A stretch of 64,000 bases of DNA from Arthrobacter sp. StoSoilB5 (GCF_019977235.1 NZ_AP024646.1:1798001-1862000); one strand, 5' to 3'; numbered from the stretch's first letter, positions 37,775-47,570 are shown. Numbers and translations are program-made. Notes: generated by a model not told the origin, from the sequence alone.

Positions 37775-39586
37775 CTAGTGTGCGCGGGGCGCTGAGTACA
37801 TTTCTTCGATCACGGCCTCAAAGTCCTTCATGACCTGCGCACGCTTGACCTTCAACGATGGAGTGAGGTGGCCGGAGGCTTCCGTGAAGTCCGCCGGAAC
37901 TATCCGGAAGGACTTGATGGCCTCCGCCTGGGAAACGGACTGGTTCGCTTTGCTGATGAGGTCCTGGACGGCCGCTTTTACTACGGCGTTCTCCGCGGCT
38001 TCAGCGAGCGTGGTGCTGGAAGCGAGCCCATGGCGTTCCAGCCATCCCGGCAAAGCCTCTTCATCCAACGTCACCAAGGCGCCGATGAAGGGACGGTTGT
38101 CACCCACCACCAGTACCTGGGAAACCAGGGCGTCCGCGCGGATTTGATCCTCCAACAGCGCCGGAACCACGTTCTTGCCACCTGCAGTGACAATGATTTC
38201 CTTCTTGCGTCCGGTGATCTTGAGGAATCCGTTGCTGTCCAGCTCACCGATGTCGCCGGTGCGGAACCACCCATCGGCAAAGGTTTCCTCCGTGAGGTCT
38301 TCCCGCTTGTAGTAACCACGCATGACGCAGACGCCCTTGGCGAGGATCTCGCCGTCGTCAGCGATTTTGACGGCGTTGCCGGGAAGCGGGGCGCCCACGG
38401 TGCCGATCCTGATCATGGAGGGCGTGTTGACGGAAATCGGGGCCGTGGTTTCCGTAAGGCCGTATCCCTCCAGGATCTGGAGGCCTATGCCCTGGAAGAA
38501 GTGGCCCAGGCGTTCGCCTAAAGGGCCACCGCCGGAGACGGCGTGGGCCACATGGCCGCCCATGGCGTGGCGGAGCTTTCCGTAGACGAGTTTGTCGAAG
38601 ACCGCATGCTTGATCTTCAAACCCAATCCAAGGGAACCTGCCTGGCGCGCCTTGGAGTACTCAATCGCCGTGTCCACGGCCCGGTGGAAGATGGCGCCCT
38701 TGCCGCTGTCCTCCGCTTTTGTCAGCGCTGAGTTGTAGACCTTTTCGAAGACACGCGGTACGGCAAGGATGAACGTTGGCTGGAAGCTTTGGAGATCGGC
38801 CAGCAGATGCTTGATATCCGGAGTATGGGCAACTTTGACGCCTCCTGCCACGGCCAGCACGGAGATGAAGCGCGCAAAAACGTGGGCCAACGGGAGGAAC
38901 ATGATGGTCTTGGCCGACTCGTTGATGATCTCGCCAAGTGCCGCACGTGCATTCTCGGAGAGTTCCACGAAGTTTCCGTGGGTCAGCTCGCAGCCCTTGG
39001 GCCGGCCCGTGGTTCCGGAGGTGTAAATGATGGTTGCCAGGTCCGAGAGGCCTGCGGCCGAGCGGCGGGCCTCGAGTTCCTCATCCGTCACGCCGGCCCC
39101 GGCGGTGCGGAGGGCATCAAGGCCGGCCCCCTCAAGTTGCCAGACGTTGGCCACTGACTGTATGTCTTCGGCGGCGACGGCCTGCCGGATGATGTCCTCG
39201 TGGTGCGCGGCTTCACCGAAGGCTGCCACAGCGCCGGAGTCGCCCAGGTTCCATGCCACCTGGGAAGGGGAAGAGGTCTCATAGATCGGGACGGAAACGG
39301 CTCCAGCGAACCAGATGGCAAAGTCCACCAAGGACCACTCGTACCGGGTGCGCGACATGATGCCCACGCGGTCGCCGGCGCCCACTCCACTGGCGATAAG
39401 GCCCTTGGCCAAGGCTTTGACGTCGGCAAGGAAGTCAGTGGCGCGGATGTCCTGCCACTGTGCATTGCTGTCCAGCTTGGCGAACAGTGCCGGGTTGGAG
39501 GCCTTGGCGGCTTCCCGGACTACGAGGTCCGTGATGTTGGTTTCAGGGGCAACATTGACAAGAGGCGGAACACTGAATTCACGCAC
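37775..39586 (-). CDS. Long-chain-fatty-acid-CoA ligase (FadD15-like)
   Basis: AMP-forming acyl-CoA synthetase. The AMP-binding motif is IIYTSGTTGRPKGCELTHGN; LQILEGYGLTETTAPISVN, WFRTGDIGELD and FLKITGRKKEIIVTAGGKNV follow. It has 603 residues. The GTG at 39586 has an AAAGGAG site five bases upstream and begins REFSVPPLV; an upstream ATG at 39631 is not supported. It is related to Rv2187 (FadD15), whose block continues in the genes from 43138 on. It may serve beta-oxidation or lipid synthesis. Confidence 0.93.
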   Translation of the reverse strand: MREFSVPPLVNVAPETNITDLVVREAAKASNPALFAKLDSNAQWQDIRATDFLADVKALAKGLIASGVGAGDRVGIMSRTRYEWSLVDFAIWFAGAVSVPIYETSSPSQVAWNLGDSGAVAAFGEAAHHEDIIRQAVAAEDIQSVANVWQLEGAGLDALRTAGAGVTDEELEARRSAAGLSDLATIIYTSGTTGRPKGCELTHGNFVELSENARAALGEIINESAKTIMFLPLAHVFARFISVLAVAGGVKVAHTPDIKHLLADLQSFQPTFILAVPRVFEKVYNSALTKAEDSGKGAIFHRAVDTAIEYSKARQAGSLGLGLKIKHAVFDKLVYGKLRHAMGGHVAHAVSGGGPLGERLGHFFQGIGLQILEGYGLTETTAPISVNTPSMIRIGTVGAPLPGNAVKIADDGEILAKGVCVMRGYYKREDLTEETFADGWFRTGDIGELDSNGFLKITGRKKEIIVTAGGKNVVPALLEDQIRADALVSQVLVVGDNRPFIGALVTLDEEALPGWLERHGLASSTTLAEAAENAVVKAAVQDLISKANQSVSQAEAIKSFRIVPADFTEASGHLTPSLKVKRAQVMKDFEAVIEEMYSAPRAH

Positions 39587-39773
39587 GGTAGCTCCTTTGA
39601 TATCCACGGGCCACGAGGGGGCTGGTTCCACTCTAGTATGCCCACTCGCGGAGGTGTGTCCTATTTCACCTACTGGCGAGTAACTTTACGGATGAGCCTC
39701 TGTTTCGAGCAACTTGGCGCCATCCGCCGGTTCAGATGTCTGGCTGCCGATGCCGGCAGAATAGGATGTTGGG

Positions 39774-40832
39774 ATGCCTTCACTACGGTCCAGTTCCCGT
39801 GCCCGGCCCCGGCCACCCGTCGCTGCCTTGAAGGACGTTCCCTGGGCTGGGCGCAGGAGTCATTTGGGCAGGCGGGGGCTTGCCATCGGCATCGATATCG
39901 GCGGCACCAAGGTAGCTGCCGGCGTAGTCGATGCCGAGGGCAGGATCCTTGCTGAGGCACGCAGGTCCACGCCCGGTGCCGACCCCCGGGCCGTGGAGCA
40001 GACAATCGTGGAACTGGTCGACGAGCTCAGCGCGGACCACCGGATTGCCTCCGTGGGTATTGGCGCTGCGGGTTGGATGGACCTCGACGGCGGTACGGTC
40101 CTGTTCAGTCCGCATCTGGCCTGGCGTAATGAGCCGCTGAGGGAAAGCCTCCAGACTCTGTTGAGGAGGCCGGTTCTGCTGACAAACGACGCCGACGCGG
40201 CCGCCTGGGCTGAGTGGCGCTTTGGTGCCGGCCAGGGTGAGAGCCGCTTGGTGTGCATCACCTTGGGCACGGGCATCGGGGGTGCCATGGTGATGGACGG
40301 GCGGGTAGAGCGCGGCCGTTACGGCGTGGCTGGCGAATTCGGCCATCAGATCATTTTCCCGGGCGGACATCGTTGCGAATGCGGCAACCGCGGCTGCTGG
40401 GAGCAGTACGCGTCGGGCAACGCACTCGGCCGTGAAGCCCGCCAATTGGTGCGGACCAACTCGCCTGAGGGCCGCGCACTCCTGGAACGGGCGGGCGGTG
40501 TGGAGGAGGGCATCACGGGCGCTGCAGTCACAGCCTTGGCTCTTGCAGGGGATTCCACGTCGCGGGAACTGCTGGCGGACCAGGGCGAATGGCTGGGCCT
40601 GGGGCTGGCGAACCTCGCCGCGGCCCTGGATCCGGGCATGTTCGTGATCGGCGGCGGTTTGTGCGACGCCGGGGACCTGCTTGTCGGGCCTGCTCGTGAG
40701 GCATTCGCCAGAAACCTTACGGGCCGCGGATTTCGTCCGATGGCAAGGATTGAGCTTGCCGCCCTGGGGCCCCGTGCCGGCATGATTGGCGCTGCAGACC
40801 TTTCCCGGGTCAGTGGCCGTGCCCATAACTAG
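39774..40832 (+). CDS. ROK-family glucokinase
   Basis: Predicted sugar kinase, most likely ATP-dependent glucokinase. The phosphate-binding loop is GIDIGGTKVAAGVVD; the catalytic Asp is in TNDADAAAWAEWR; the zinc motif with the ROK signature is CECGNRGCWEQYASG. No DNA-binding domain is present, so it is a kinase and not a ROK repressor. It has 352 residues, with a basic N-terminal stretch of about 35 before the fold; a shorter start is possible. The 3' end lies in a 23-bp repeat array. Confidence 0.9.
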   Translation: MPSLRSSSRARPRPPVAALKDVPWAGRRSHLGRRGLAIGIDIGGTKVAAGVVDAEGRILAEARRSTPGADPRAVEQTIVELVDELSADHRIASVGIGAAGWMDLDGGTVLFSPHLAWRNEPLRESLQTLLRRPVLLTNDADAAAWAEWRFGAGQGESRLVCITLGTGIGGAMVMDGRVERGRYGVAGEFGHQIIFPGGHRCECGNRGCWEQYASGNALGREARQLVRTNSPEGRALLERAGGVEEGITGAAVTALALAGDSTSRELLADQGEWLGLGLANLAAALDPGMFVIGGGLCDAGDLLVGPAREAFARNLTGRGFRPMARIELAALGPRAGMIGAADLSRVSGRAHN

Positions 40833-40835
40833 GCC

Positions 40836-40881
40836 GGCGGCCCGTGACCAGGCCAGTCGGCTGCCCATGACCAGTCCAGCC
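40836..40881 (+). repeat. 23-bp tandem repeat after the ROK gene
   Basis: Two adjacent 23-base copies (40836-40858 and 40859-40881) differ at four positions. A more degenerate relative appears to overlap the last codons and TAG of the ROK gene upstream. Each copy contains TGACCAG. Confidence 0.75.
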
Positions 40882-40892
40882 GGCAGGGGCAC

Positions 40893-41453
40893 TTAGATGC
40901 GTGCGCCGTCGTCGTCCTCATTCTTCTCATGCGGTAGCCGCATGATGAGGTAGATGACGGAAGCTGCAAAGGCCGCCACTATGCCAAGGATGGCCAGCAA
41001 GGGTGCCGAACGCCAAAACATCGCGGTAAAAAGCAGCGCGAGCGGCCCACCCACGGCACCGATCCATGCCAGCATGGTCAGCGGCTCGGTTCCAACCAGG
41101 CTGGGAGGATCCTCGGGGACGAAGCCGTCGTCGTCATCGTCCACCTCGAAATCCCGGGGACCCAGAGACCTGCCTTCCAATTCTTCGGGTCCCCCGTCCG
41201 CTGTTTGGGCCTCAGGCGTTGCTGCCGCGGCCGGAGACGACAGTCCCAGCGGATCAAAGTCCTTGAAGCCCTTTGGTGCGTCTTCCTTGGCTGGTCCGGC
41301 TCCTGCCCCATCAGGTCCCTGCCGACCCCGTTCCGGGGCATCATTGAGCGTCGACGATTCCGTTGCTTCCAGCCGGGCCACCAAATCCAACCAGATGGCG
41401 TCGTCATCCTTGTTGGCGCTCTGATCGGCAGAGTTGGGATCAGGCCTGTTCAT
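40893..41453 (-). CDS. Acidic two-helix membrane protein, unknown
   Basis: 186 residues. The first about 125 are polar, acidic and low complexity (EVDDDDDGFVPEDPP). Two helices follow at the C-terminus (MLAWIGAVGGPLALLFTAMF and LLAILGIVAAFAASVIYLIM) and a short charged tail. The ATG at 41453 follows AAGGA and overlaps the hydrolase 3' end by 14 bases; upstream residues in this frame are antisense-like. Translation is probably coupled to the hydrolases. No family was recognised. Confidence 0.78.
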   Translation of the reverse strand: MNRPDPNSADQSANKDDDAIWLDLVARLEATESSTLNDAPERGRQGPDGAGAGPAKEDAPKGFKDFDPLGLSSPAAAATPEAQTADGGPEELEGRSLGPRDFEVDDDDDGFVPEDPPSLVGTEPLTMLAWIGAVGGPLALLFTAMFWRSAPLLAILGIVAAFAASVIYLIMRLPHEKNEDDDGARI

Positions 41454-42243
41454 CGGCTTTGTCCTTCTCGAGGGAAGACCCGTCGCCGGCCAGGGCCGCC
41501 ATGGTCTTTTGGATGAAGTCGACAGTTCCCGCGAAGATCTCAGGGGCGTCGTTGTCAAGGGTCGCAACATGATGGCTGTTGCCGAGGTACGTGACGTCAA
41601 CGGGAGCCTGGACCCGTGCCCGGAGGAATTCAAGGCTGGCGTTGGAGATGACATTGTCCACAGTGGATCGGAAGACCCGGACGGGCGATGTAATGCGCGG
41701 CAGCATCGCGGCAGTGTCCTTATACATCTTCTTCAACTCGTGGGCCGCCGCAACCGGGGTACGGGCATACGCCCCTTCGTCCTGGTCGGGCTTCAAAATG
41801 TCATTGGCGATGGCCGGAGTGCTCTTCATGACGTACTTGAGTGCAGCAACGATGACAGCTCGCGGGTCATCAAGCACCAAGCCCGGGTTGACCACGATGG
41901 TGCCGGCCACAGGCCGTGTCGCCGCAATGCGCAGCGCCAGCGTGCCGCCCATGGAGAGCCCGGCCGCGAAAACGAAATCGCATTCGCCAGCCAGTTCCCT
42001 GTAGGAATCGTCAACAGCGCGGTGCCATTCGCGCCATGAACGGGTGGCCATGTCCTGCCAGGTTGTTCCGTGACCGGGGAGCAACGGAACCCTGACGGCA
42101 TATCCCGCCGCTGCCAAGTGCTCGGCCCAAGGCCGGACGCTATGCGGGCTTCCCGTGAACCCGTGCGACATGACGACACCAACGCGGGGGCCGGAGCCAG
42201 TCCAGTTGCTGAGGAACGGGGAGAAATCGGGAAGCATTTTCAT
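41440..42243 (-). CDS. Alpha/beta hydrolase (carboxylesterase/monoacylglycerol lipase type), copy 2
   Basis: 267 residues. The oxyanion region is MSHGFTGSP, the nucleophile elbow GLSMGG, and the likely acid and His are in TVDNVIS and SHHVATLD. It resembles small esterases of the Est30/monoacylglycerol lipase group. It is a clear paralogue of the upstream gene, sharing HGFTGSP, WAEhLA, PLLPGHGTsW, NPGLv, ALKYVM and HELKK blocks. The ATG overlaps the stop of copy 1 by four bases. The substrate is unknown. Confidence 0.88.
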   Translation of the reverse strand: MKMLPDFSPFLSNWTGSGPRVGVVMSHGFTGSPHSVRPWAEHLAAAGYAVRVPLLPGHGTTWQDMATRSWREWHRAVDDSYRELAGECDFVFAAGLSMGGTLALRIAATRPVAGTIVVNPGLVLDDPRAVIVAALKYVMKSTPAIANDILKPDQDEGAYARTPVAAAHELKKMYKDTAAMLPRITSPVRVFRSTVDNVISNASLEFLRARVQAPVDVTYLGNSHHVATLDNDAPEIFAGTVDFIQKTMAALAGDGSSLEKDKADEQA

Positions 42244-43028
42244 GATGACTCTGAGGCTACTCTGTCCATGGCATGCTGACGGAAAAACTCGGCTGATTCT
42301 TCAAAGATGGTGGGTGCATCCACATCCAGGGTGGCCACGTGGCCGCTGGCCGGGAGGGTAACCACCTTGAGCCGGGATGGGTCCATATGCCTGGTGATCA
42401 TGGCCACGGAACTGGGCGGGACCACACCGTCCATCGAAGACTTGAAGACCAGCGCGGGTGCTTGGATTTGCGGCAGTGCGCGGGTTGCTTGACGGAACAA
42501 CTTCTTCAGCTCATGCACGGACTTCAACGGCGTCTTCGAGTAGTCACCGTCGTCAGTGGCGGTCGCCGTCGGTTGTTCTTCCTCAATGGGCGAGGTGGTC
42601 GGCATGACGTACTTGAGCGCTCCCACGTACCGCACCCGGCGGTCATAGAAACTCAACCCCGGGTTCACCAGGACCAGTCCTGGAACATCGTGCCGTGAAG
42701 CGACACGGAGCGCCACGGCCCCGCCCATGGACAAACCTGCCACGAAACACGTTTCGGTCTTGGCGGCAAGGTCCAGATAGCTTCGCTCAAACGTTTTGTA
42801 CCAGTCCTGCCAGCGGGTGGTAGCAAGATCGTGCCAGCTGGTTCCGTGACCGGGAAGCAAGGGAACTGAAACCGCAAAGCCTTGACCGGCCAGGTACTCC
42901 GCCCAGGGCAGGATGCTCAGCGGGCTACCGGTAAATCCGTGGCAGATGGCTACTCCGGTGGAAGCGTTGGCTCCGTGGCCGGAATGGTGGAAGGCGAGCG
43001 GCGCGGCTGGTTGGTTGCGTTCCGTCAT
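42240..43028 (-). CDS. Alpha/beta hydrolase (carboxylesterase/monoacylglycerol lipase type), copy 1
   Basis: 262 residues. The motifs are CHGFTGSPLS, nucleophile elbow GLSMGG, acid in SMDGVVPP and His in ASGHVATLD. It is the first gene of the operon copy 1-copy 2-membrane protein, all overlapping. It is divergent from the acyltransferase gene at 43138 with 109 bases between. Context next to acyl-CoA ligase and acyltransferase genes hints at lipid ester substrates (inference). Confidence 0.88.
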   Translation of the reverse strand: MTERNQPAAPLAFHHSGHGANASTGVAICHGFTGSPLSILPWAEYLAGQGFAVSVPLLPGHGTSWHDLATTRWQDWYKTFERSYLDLAAKTETCFVAGLSMGGAVALRVASRHDVPGLVLVNPGLSFYDRRVRYVGALKYVMPTTSPIEEEQPTATATDDGDYSKTPLKSVHELKKLFRQATRALPQIQAPALVFKSSMDGVVPPSSVAMITRHMDPSRLKVVTLPASGHVATLDVDAPTIFEESAEFFRQHAMDRVASESS

Positions 43029-43137
43029 GGCTCCATCGTGTCACTCTTCGCGACATTTCTCACTGGAGTAGGGTTGCTGTTGAGTGCCGCCGAGCAGCCC
43101 GGACGGACGCCAGTAAAACGGCCGTGAGAGGACAAAC

Positions 43138-43929
43138 GTGTTCTATTGGGTCATGAAGAGGATCTTCCTTGGTCCTGTTCTCAAGCTCCTGTTCAGGCCA
43201 TGGGTCAAAGGGCTGGACAACGTCCCCGAAAACGGCCCCGCAATCCTGGCGTCCAACCATCTGTCCTTCTCGGACTCCATCTTCCTTCCCCTGATGGTGG
43301 ATCGGCCGGTGATCTTCCTTGCCAAGTCCGAGTACTTCACCGGCAAGGGCCTCAAGGGCCGCTTGACCGCGCTGTTCTTCAGGTTGAGCAACCAGTTGCC
43401 CATGGACCGTTCCGGCGGCGCCGCATCGGAGCTATCCCTGCAAGCCGGGAAGGACGTCCTGAATTCCGGTGGGCTGTTGGGCATCTACCCGGAAGGCACC
43501 CGGAGTCCGGACGCCAAGCTCTACCGCGGCAAGGTAGGTGTTGCACGACTCGCACTACAAACCCGGGTCCCTGTGGTGCCGGTAGCCATGATCGGCACGG
43601 AAAAGGTCCAGCCCATTGGCAAGAGGTTGCCGAGCATCCGGCGTATCGGCGTGATCTTCGGGCAGCCCTTGGACTTTAGCCGCTACTACGGCATGGAGGA
43701 TGACCGGCTCATTCAAAGGGCCGCAACTGACGAAATCATGTACGAACTCATGCGGCTTTCCGGCCAGGAGTATGTGGACGAATATGCCGCAGTGGTCAAG
43801 GCCCGGTTGGATGGCAAAGGCCCTGGGACGGTAGGGAAAGTCAAGGCAGCCGAGGAGGCACCTTCAGACATTGCCGATGACAAGGACCAACCCAAGGAGG
43901 ATGGGGGAGCAGGCAGCGGGGCACTGTGA
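43138..43929 (+). CDS. 1-acylglycerol-3-phosphate acyltransferase (Rv2182c-like)
   Basis: 263 residues, PlsC family. The catalytic H-x4-D is in NHLSFSDSIF; PMDRSGGAASE, YPEGTRSPDAKLYRG and VVPVAMIGTEKV are the other blocks. The last 30 residues are charged. The GTG follows GAGAGGAC. It precedes aroG by 66 bases, the same pairing found in M. tuberculosis (Rv2182c near Rv2178c). It is the second PlsC-type protein in the window. Confidence 0.9.
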   Translation: MFYWVMKRIFLGPVLKLLFRPWVKGLDNVPENGPAILASNHLSFSDSIFLPLMVDRPVIFLAKSEYFTGKGLKGRLTALFFRLSNQLPMDRSGGAASELSLQAGKDVLNSGGLLGIYPEGTRSPDAKLYRGKVGVARLALQTRVPVVPVAMIGTEKVQPIGKRLPSIRRIGVIFGQPLDFSRYYGMEDDRLIQRAATDEIMYELMRLSGQEYVDEYAAVVKARLDGKGPGTVGKVKAAEEAPSDIADDKDQPKEDGGAGSGAL

Positions 43930-43995
43930 CGCATCCGGCAGTGACAGTTACGCCTGCAGTGCCCCAACCTTGGCGGAGGCTACTACTCTTGAAGG

Positions 43996-45399
43996 GTGAC
44001 TGAGCTAACCGCGAACACCGCAACCCCTGTAGTAGACCCACTCGCCAGCACCGCCCAGAGCGGGGCCGCAAATTACCCCGGGCTCGACGCCTGGCGGGAC
44101 CTGCCTATTTCCCAGCAGCCCACGTGGTCTGACTCAGAAGTCTTCAAGGCCTCCGTTAAGGAACTTTCCGTCGTTCCGCCGCTGGTCTTTGCCGGCGAGG
44201 TGGACGTACTACGGGAGCGCTTGGCTGCGGCCGCCCAGGGCAAGGCTTTCCTTCTGCAGGGTGGAGACTGTGCGGAGACCTTTGAAGCCGCGACGGCCGA
44301 CAAGATCAGCGCACGCGTCAAAACGATCCTCCAGATGGCCGTGGTGCTCACGTATGGTGCGGCGATGCCGGTGATCAAGATGGGCCGGATGGCAGGCCAG
44401 TTTGCCAAGCCCCGCTCGTCCAACGATGAAACGCGCGACGGCGTGACGCTTCCCGCGTACCGCGGAGACATCGTCAACGGCTACGATTTCACACCGGAGT
44501 CCCGCGCGCACGACGCCGGCAGGATGCTGCAGGCTTACCACACTTCGGCGTCCACCCTGAACCTCATCCGGGCGTTCACCCAGGGCGGCTTCGCAGATCT
44601 TCGCCTGGTCCACCAGTGGAACAAGGGCTTCACGGAGAACCCGGCACATGCCCGGTATGAGTCCCTTGCCCGTGACATTGACCGTGCCATCATGTTCATG
44701 GACTCGTGTGGCGCTGACTTCGAGGCGCTCAAGCGTGTTGAGTTCTTCGCCAGCCATGAGGCACTGCTGCTGGACTACGAGCGAGCACTGACTCGCATCG
44801 ACTCGCGTACCGGCCTGCCGTACGACACTTCCGCCCACTTCCTCTGGATTGGCGAGCGGACCCGCGAACTCGATCATGCCCACGTGGACTTCCTGTCCCG
44901 TGTGCGGAACCCCATCGGCGTCAAGCTTGGCCCCACCACCAGTGGGGACGACGCCCTGCGCCTTATCGACAAACTGGACCCGAACCGCGAGCCCGGCCGC
45001 CTGACATTCATTACCCGCATGGGTGCCAAGAACATCCGCGAGAAGCTGCCGGCCGTCGTCGAGCGCGTCACTGCCTCAGGTGCCCAGGTACTCTGGGTGA
45101 CGGACCCGATGCACGGCAACACAGTGACCTCGCCCAACGGATACAAGACCCGCAACTTCGACGACGTGATTGATGAAGTACGTGGATTCTTTGAAGTACA
45201 CCACTCCCTGGGTACGGTGCCGGGTGGCCTGCACGTCGAAATGACCGGCGACGACGTCGCCGAGTGCCTGGGTGGCGCAGATCCCATCGATCAGGACGCT
45301 TTCCTGGACCGCTATGAGTCCGTTTGCGATCCACGTCTGAACCACATGCAGTCCCTCGAGATGGCATTCCTGGTGGCAGGCGCCCTCTCAAAGAGGTAG
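43996..45399 (+). CDS. aroG: 3-deoxy-7-phosphoheptulonate synthase, class II
   Basis: First step of the shikimate pathway, from phosphoenolpyruvate and erythrose 4-phosphate. Class II features are AFLLQGGDCAETFEA (with the metal Cys), KMGRMAGQFAKPRS, FLWIGERTRELDHAHVDFLS, VTDPMHGNT and GGLHVEMTGDDVAECLGGAD. It has 467 residues, normal for AroG of actinobacteria. The GTG start follows GAAGG. It converges on the kinase gene and ends in a strong hairpin. Confidence 0.96.
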   Translation: MTELTANTATPVVDPLASTAQSGAANYPGLDAWRDLPISQQPTWSDSEVFKASVKELSVVPPLVFAGEVDVLRERLAAAAQGKAFLLQGGDCAETFEAATADKISARVKTILQMAVVLTYGAAMPVIKMGRMAGQFAKPRSSNDETRDGVTLPAYRGDIVNGYDFTPESRAHDAGRMLQAYHTSASTLNLIRAFTQGGFADLRLVHQWNKGFTENPAHARYESLARDIDRAIMFMDSCGADFEALKRVEFFASHEALLLDYERALTRIDSRTGLPYDTSAHFLWIGERTRELDHAHVDFLSRVRNPIGVKLGPTTSGDDALRLIDKLDPNREPGRLTFITRMGAKNIREKLPAVVERVTASGAQVLWVTDPMHGNTVTSPNGYKTRNFDDVIDEVRGFFEVHHSLGTVPGGLHVEMTGDDVAECLGGADPIDQDAFLDRYESVCDPRLNHMQSLEMAFLVAGALSKR

Positions 45400-45408
45400 C
45401 AGGAGGCA

Positions 45409-45442
45409 AATGGGCGGTCCGGATGAATCCGGACCGCCCATT
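45409..45442. terminator. Bidirectional terminator between aroG and the kinase gene
   Basis: A perfect 15-bp stem (45409-45423/45428-45442) with a TGAA tetraloop lies between convergent genes. Confidence 0.88.
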
Positions 45443-45494
45443 GTTTGCCTACTTCGGGTTGCCGTCCCGTCGATCTACTACACGACTCGATCTA

Positions 45495-47570
45495 CTAGAC
45501 GACCGTCAACCTCACCACTGAATCCTCAGGTATCTCGGCGTTCACGGGGTTCTGATCGCGGACTGTGCCGAAGAAGCCTCCCAGCACCTTGTTGATCTCA
45601 ACCTTGAACCCGAGCTTCTTCAGTTCCTTCTCGGCCTCATCCGCCTGCTTGCCAATAAAGCTCGGGACGCGCACCAACTTGGGTCCCTTGGAGACGGTAA
45701 GGGTCACTGTTTCGCCGCGGACAAGTGTGCCATTGCCAGGCGTCTGTGCCACCACGGCGCCCTTGGGCACGGTTTTGTCATTGACCGTCTCTGGGGCAAT
45801 GGCTGCCTTCAGGCCAGCGTCCTGGATGGCCTTCACGGCTGCGTCCTGGGGCAGGCCGCGCACATCGGGGACGGGGATGGGCTGGGGTCCCTTGGACACC
45901 ACAAGGGCAACCGGCGTGCCGTGGCGTACTTCCTTGCCCTGGGCGGGGTCCTGGGAGATGACAACGCCTGCTGGGATCTTTTCGTCGAATGCATCAGTGA
46001 CGGTGCCGAGGGTCATTTGGGCGGCATTCAGTGCTGTCTTTGCTTCATCCAACGTCCCGCCTGCCAGCCCAGGCAGGGCAAAGAGTTGTGCGCCTTTCGA
46101 GACGAATAGCGCGATGGGTTGAAACTTCCGCACCACCTCCCCGGACTTGGGTTCCGTCCCGACAGCGAGTCCAGCCTGGACGTCGTCGTCGAACACGTCC
46201 TGGGGCTCGGATTGGAATCCTGCTGTGCGCAGGAGTTGCTGGGCTTCAGCTACGGTCTTGTTCTTGACGTCCGGAACGGTGCCGGGAGACCCAGGGCCCA
46301 TGCCAAAGAACCAGCCGGCAGAACCTGCCAGCAGCGCAAGGATCACGATCACGACTGTCCAAATAGCAGCGCGGCGGCGGGGATTGCCTTCACGCAGGGG
46401 ACGCATTGGGGTGGAGGCGGCCCGGGCCCGCTCCTTAGCCTGCTGCCGTTCCAGCTTTTTCTGCTCCCGCTTGCCGGGTTGACGCAGGTCATCGTCCACA
46501 CCGGGGAGGGCCAGGGCGGCATTGTGCGGTTGCCGCGCTGACGTTCCAGACGCTGCCATGACGGTTGTCGGGTTGCTCTGGTGGGAAATGAATTCGGTGG
46601 GCGACGCTGACGTGGCAAGGGCCTCGGTTGGATTTTCCTGGGGATTGGCCAGCGGGCTGACCGCCGCAGCGGAACCGGCGGGGGAGAGTGGGCGTGAGGA
46701 CGGCTGCCTATGGTCCAGTTGCTCGTCGCTGAGGGTGGTCCGGATGTGGCGCAACTCGGACAGCAAGGCAGAGCCGTCCACCGGCCGGTTCTCGGCATCC
46801 ACCGCAGTACACCACTGAACGAGTTCGTCCAGGTCTTCAGCAAGTCCGGGAGCGGCCTCGGAAGGGCGGCCAACCACGGCATTGACATGCTGGTATGCAA
46901 CCTGGATCGGCGACTCACCAGCATAGGGCTGCTTGCCCGTGAGCATCTCGTAGAGCATGATGCCCGCCGAGTAGACATCGCTCCGGGCATCAGCTGCTTT
47001 GCCGAGCACCAATTCGGGAGCCAGGTAAGCGACCGTGCCGATCAAGGCACCGGTACTTGTGGTGGCCGTGACAGCCCTGGCCAATCCGAAGTCGCCTACC
47101 TTGATCCGGCCGTCTTCGGCTATCAGGACGTTCTCGGGCTTGATGTCGCGATGGATGAGCCCTGAGCCGTGGGCTGCCGCTAAACCTTCGATGACCGGAT
47201 CGATCAAAGCCAGGGCCAAGCGCGGTGGAAGCGCTCCCTGCTGGTTGATGACGTCACGAAGCGTATGGCCTTTGACATACTCCATCACCAAATAAGCGAT
47301 GTGCCCGTCCTCGCCTTGGTCCAGCACGCTGACAACATGAGGATGTGAAAGGCTCGCGGCGGCCTTGGCCTCGCGGCTGAGTCGCTCCAGGAACGTCTCG
47401 TCATTGGCCAGATGGGGGTGCAGGACTTTGAGGGCCACGTCGCGCTCCAGGCGCTGGTCCGTGGCCAGGTAAACAGTGGACATCCCGCCCCTCGCAAGCC
47501 GTGAGCGGACGTGGTAGCGCCCGTCCACAGTGGTCCCGATGAGGTGGTCCTGCGTTGGTTCTTGCACCAT
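45495..47570 (-). CDS. pknL: PASTA-domain Ser/Thr protein kinase (PknL type)
   Basis: 691 residues. The kinase domain is about 12-275: YHVRSRLARGGMSTVYLA, catalytic HRDIKPENVLI, DFGLAR, APELVLGK. After a polar juxtamembrane region comes one membrane helix (AAIWTVVIVILALLAGSAGW). Four extracellular PASTA repeats follow, each starting near VPDVKNKT, LPGLAGGT, VPDVRGLP and VPSFIGKQ. It is assigned as PknL because an Rv2175c-like gene and aroG are its neighbours; M. tuberculosis PknL itself lacks PASTA, whereas corynebacterial PknL has them. It probably senses cell wall fragments. Confidence 0.93.
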   Translation of the reverse strand: MVQEPTQDHLIGTTVDGRYHVRSRLARGGMSTVYLATDQRLERDVALKVLHPHLANDETFLERLSREAKAAASLSHPHVVSVLDQGEDGHIAYLVMEYVKGHTLRDVINQQGALPPRLALALIDPVIEGLAAAHGSGLIHRDIKPENVLIAEDGRIKVGDFGLARAVTATTSTGALIGTVAYLAPELVLGKAADARSDVYSAGIMLYEMLTGKQPYAGESPIQVAYQHVNAVVGRPSEAAPGLAEDLDELVQWCTAVDAENRPVDGSALLSELRHIRTTLSDEQLDHRQPSSRPLSPAGSAAAVSPLANPQENPTEALATSASPTEFISHQSNPTTVMAASGTSARQPHNAALALPGVDDDLRQPGKREQKKLERQQAKERARAASTPMRPLREGNPRRRAAIWTVVIVILALLAGSAGWFFGMGPGSPGTVPDVKNKTVAEAQQLLRTAGFQSEPQDVFDDDVQAGLAVGTEPKSGEVVRKFQPIALFVSKGAQLFALPGLAGGTLDEAKTALNAAQMTLGTVTDAFDEKIPAGVVISQDPAQGKEVRHGTPVALVVSKGPQPIPVPDVRGLPQDAAVKAIQDAGLKAAIAPETVNDKTVPKGAVVAQTPGNGTLVRGETVTLTVSKGPKLVRVPSFIGKQADEAEKELKKLGFKVEINKVLGGFFGTVRDQNPVNAEIPEDSVVRLTVV

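Noticed and set aside
40833..40892. Mobile element remnant after the ROK gene
   Set aside because: The repeat is a simple 23-bp tandem pair with no terminal inverted repeats, transposase or target duplication.
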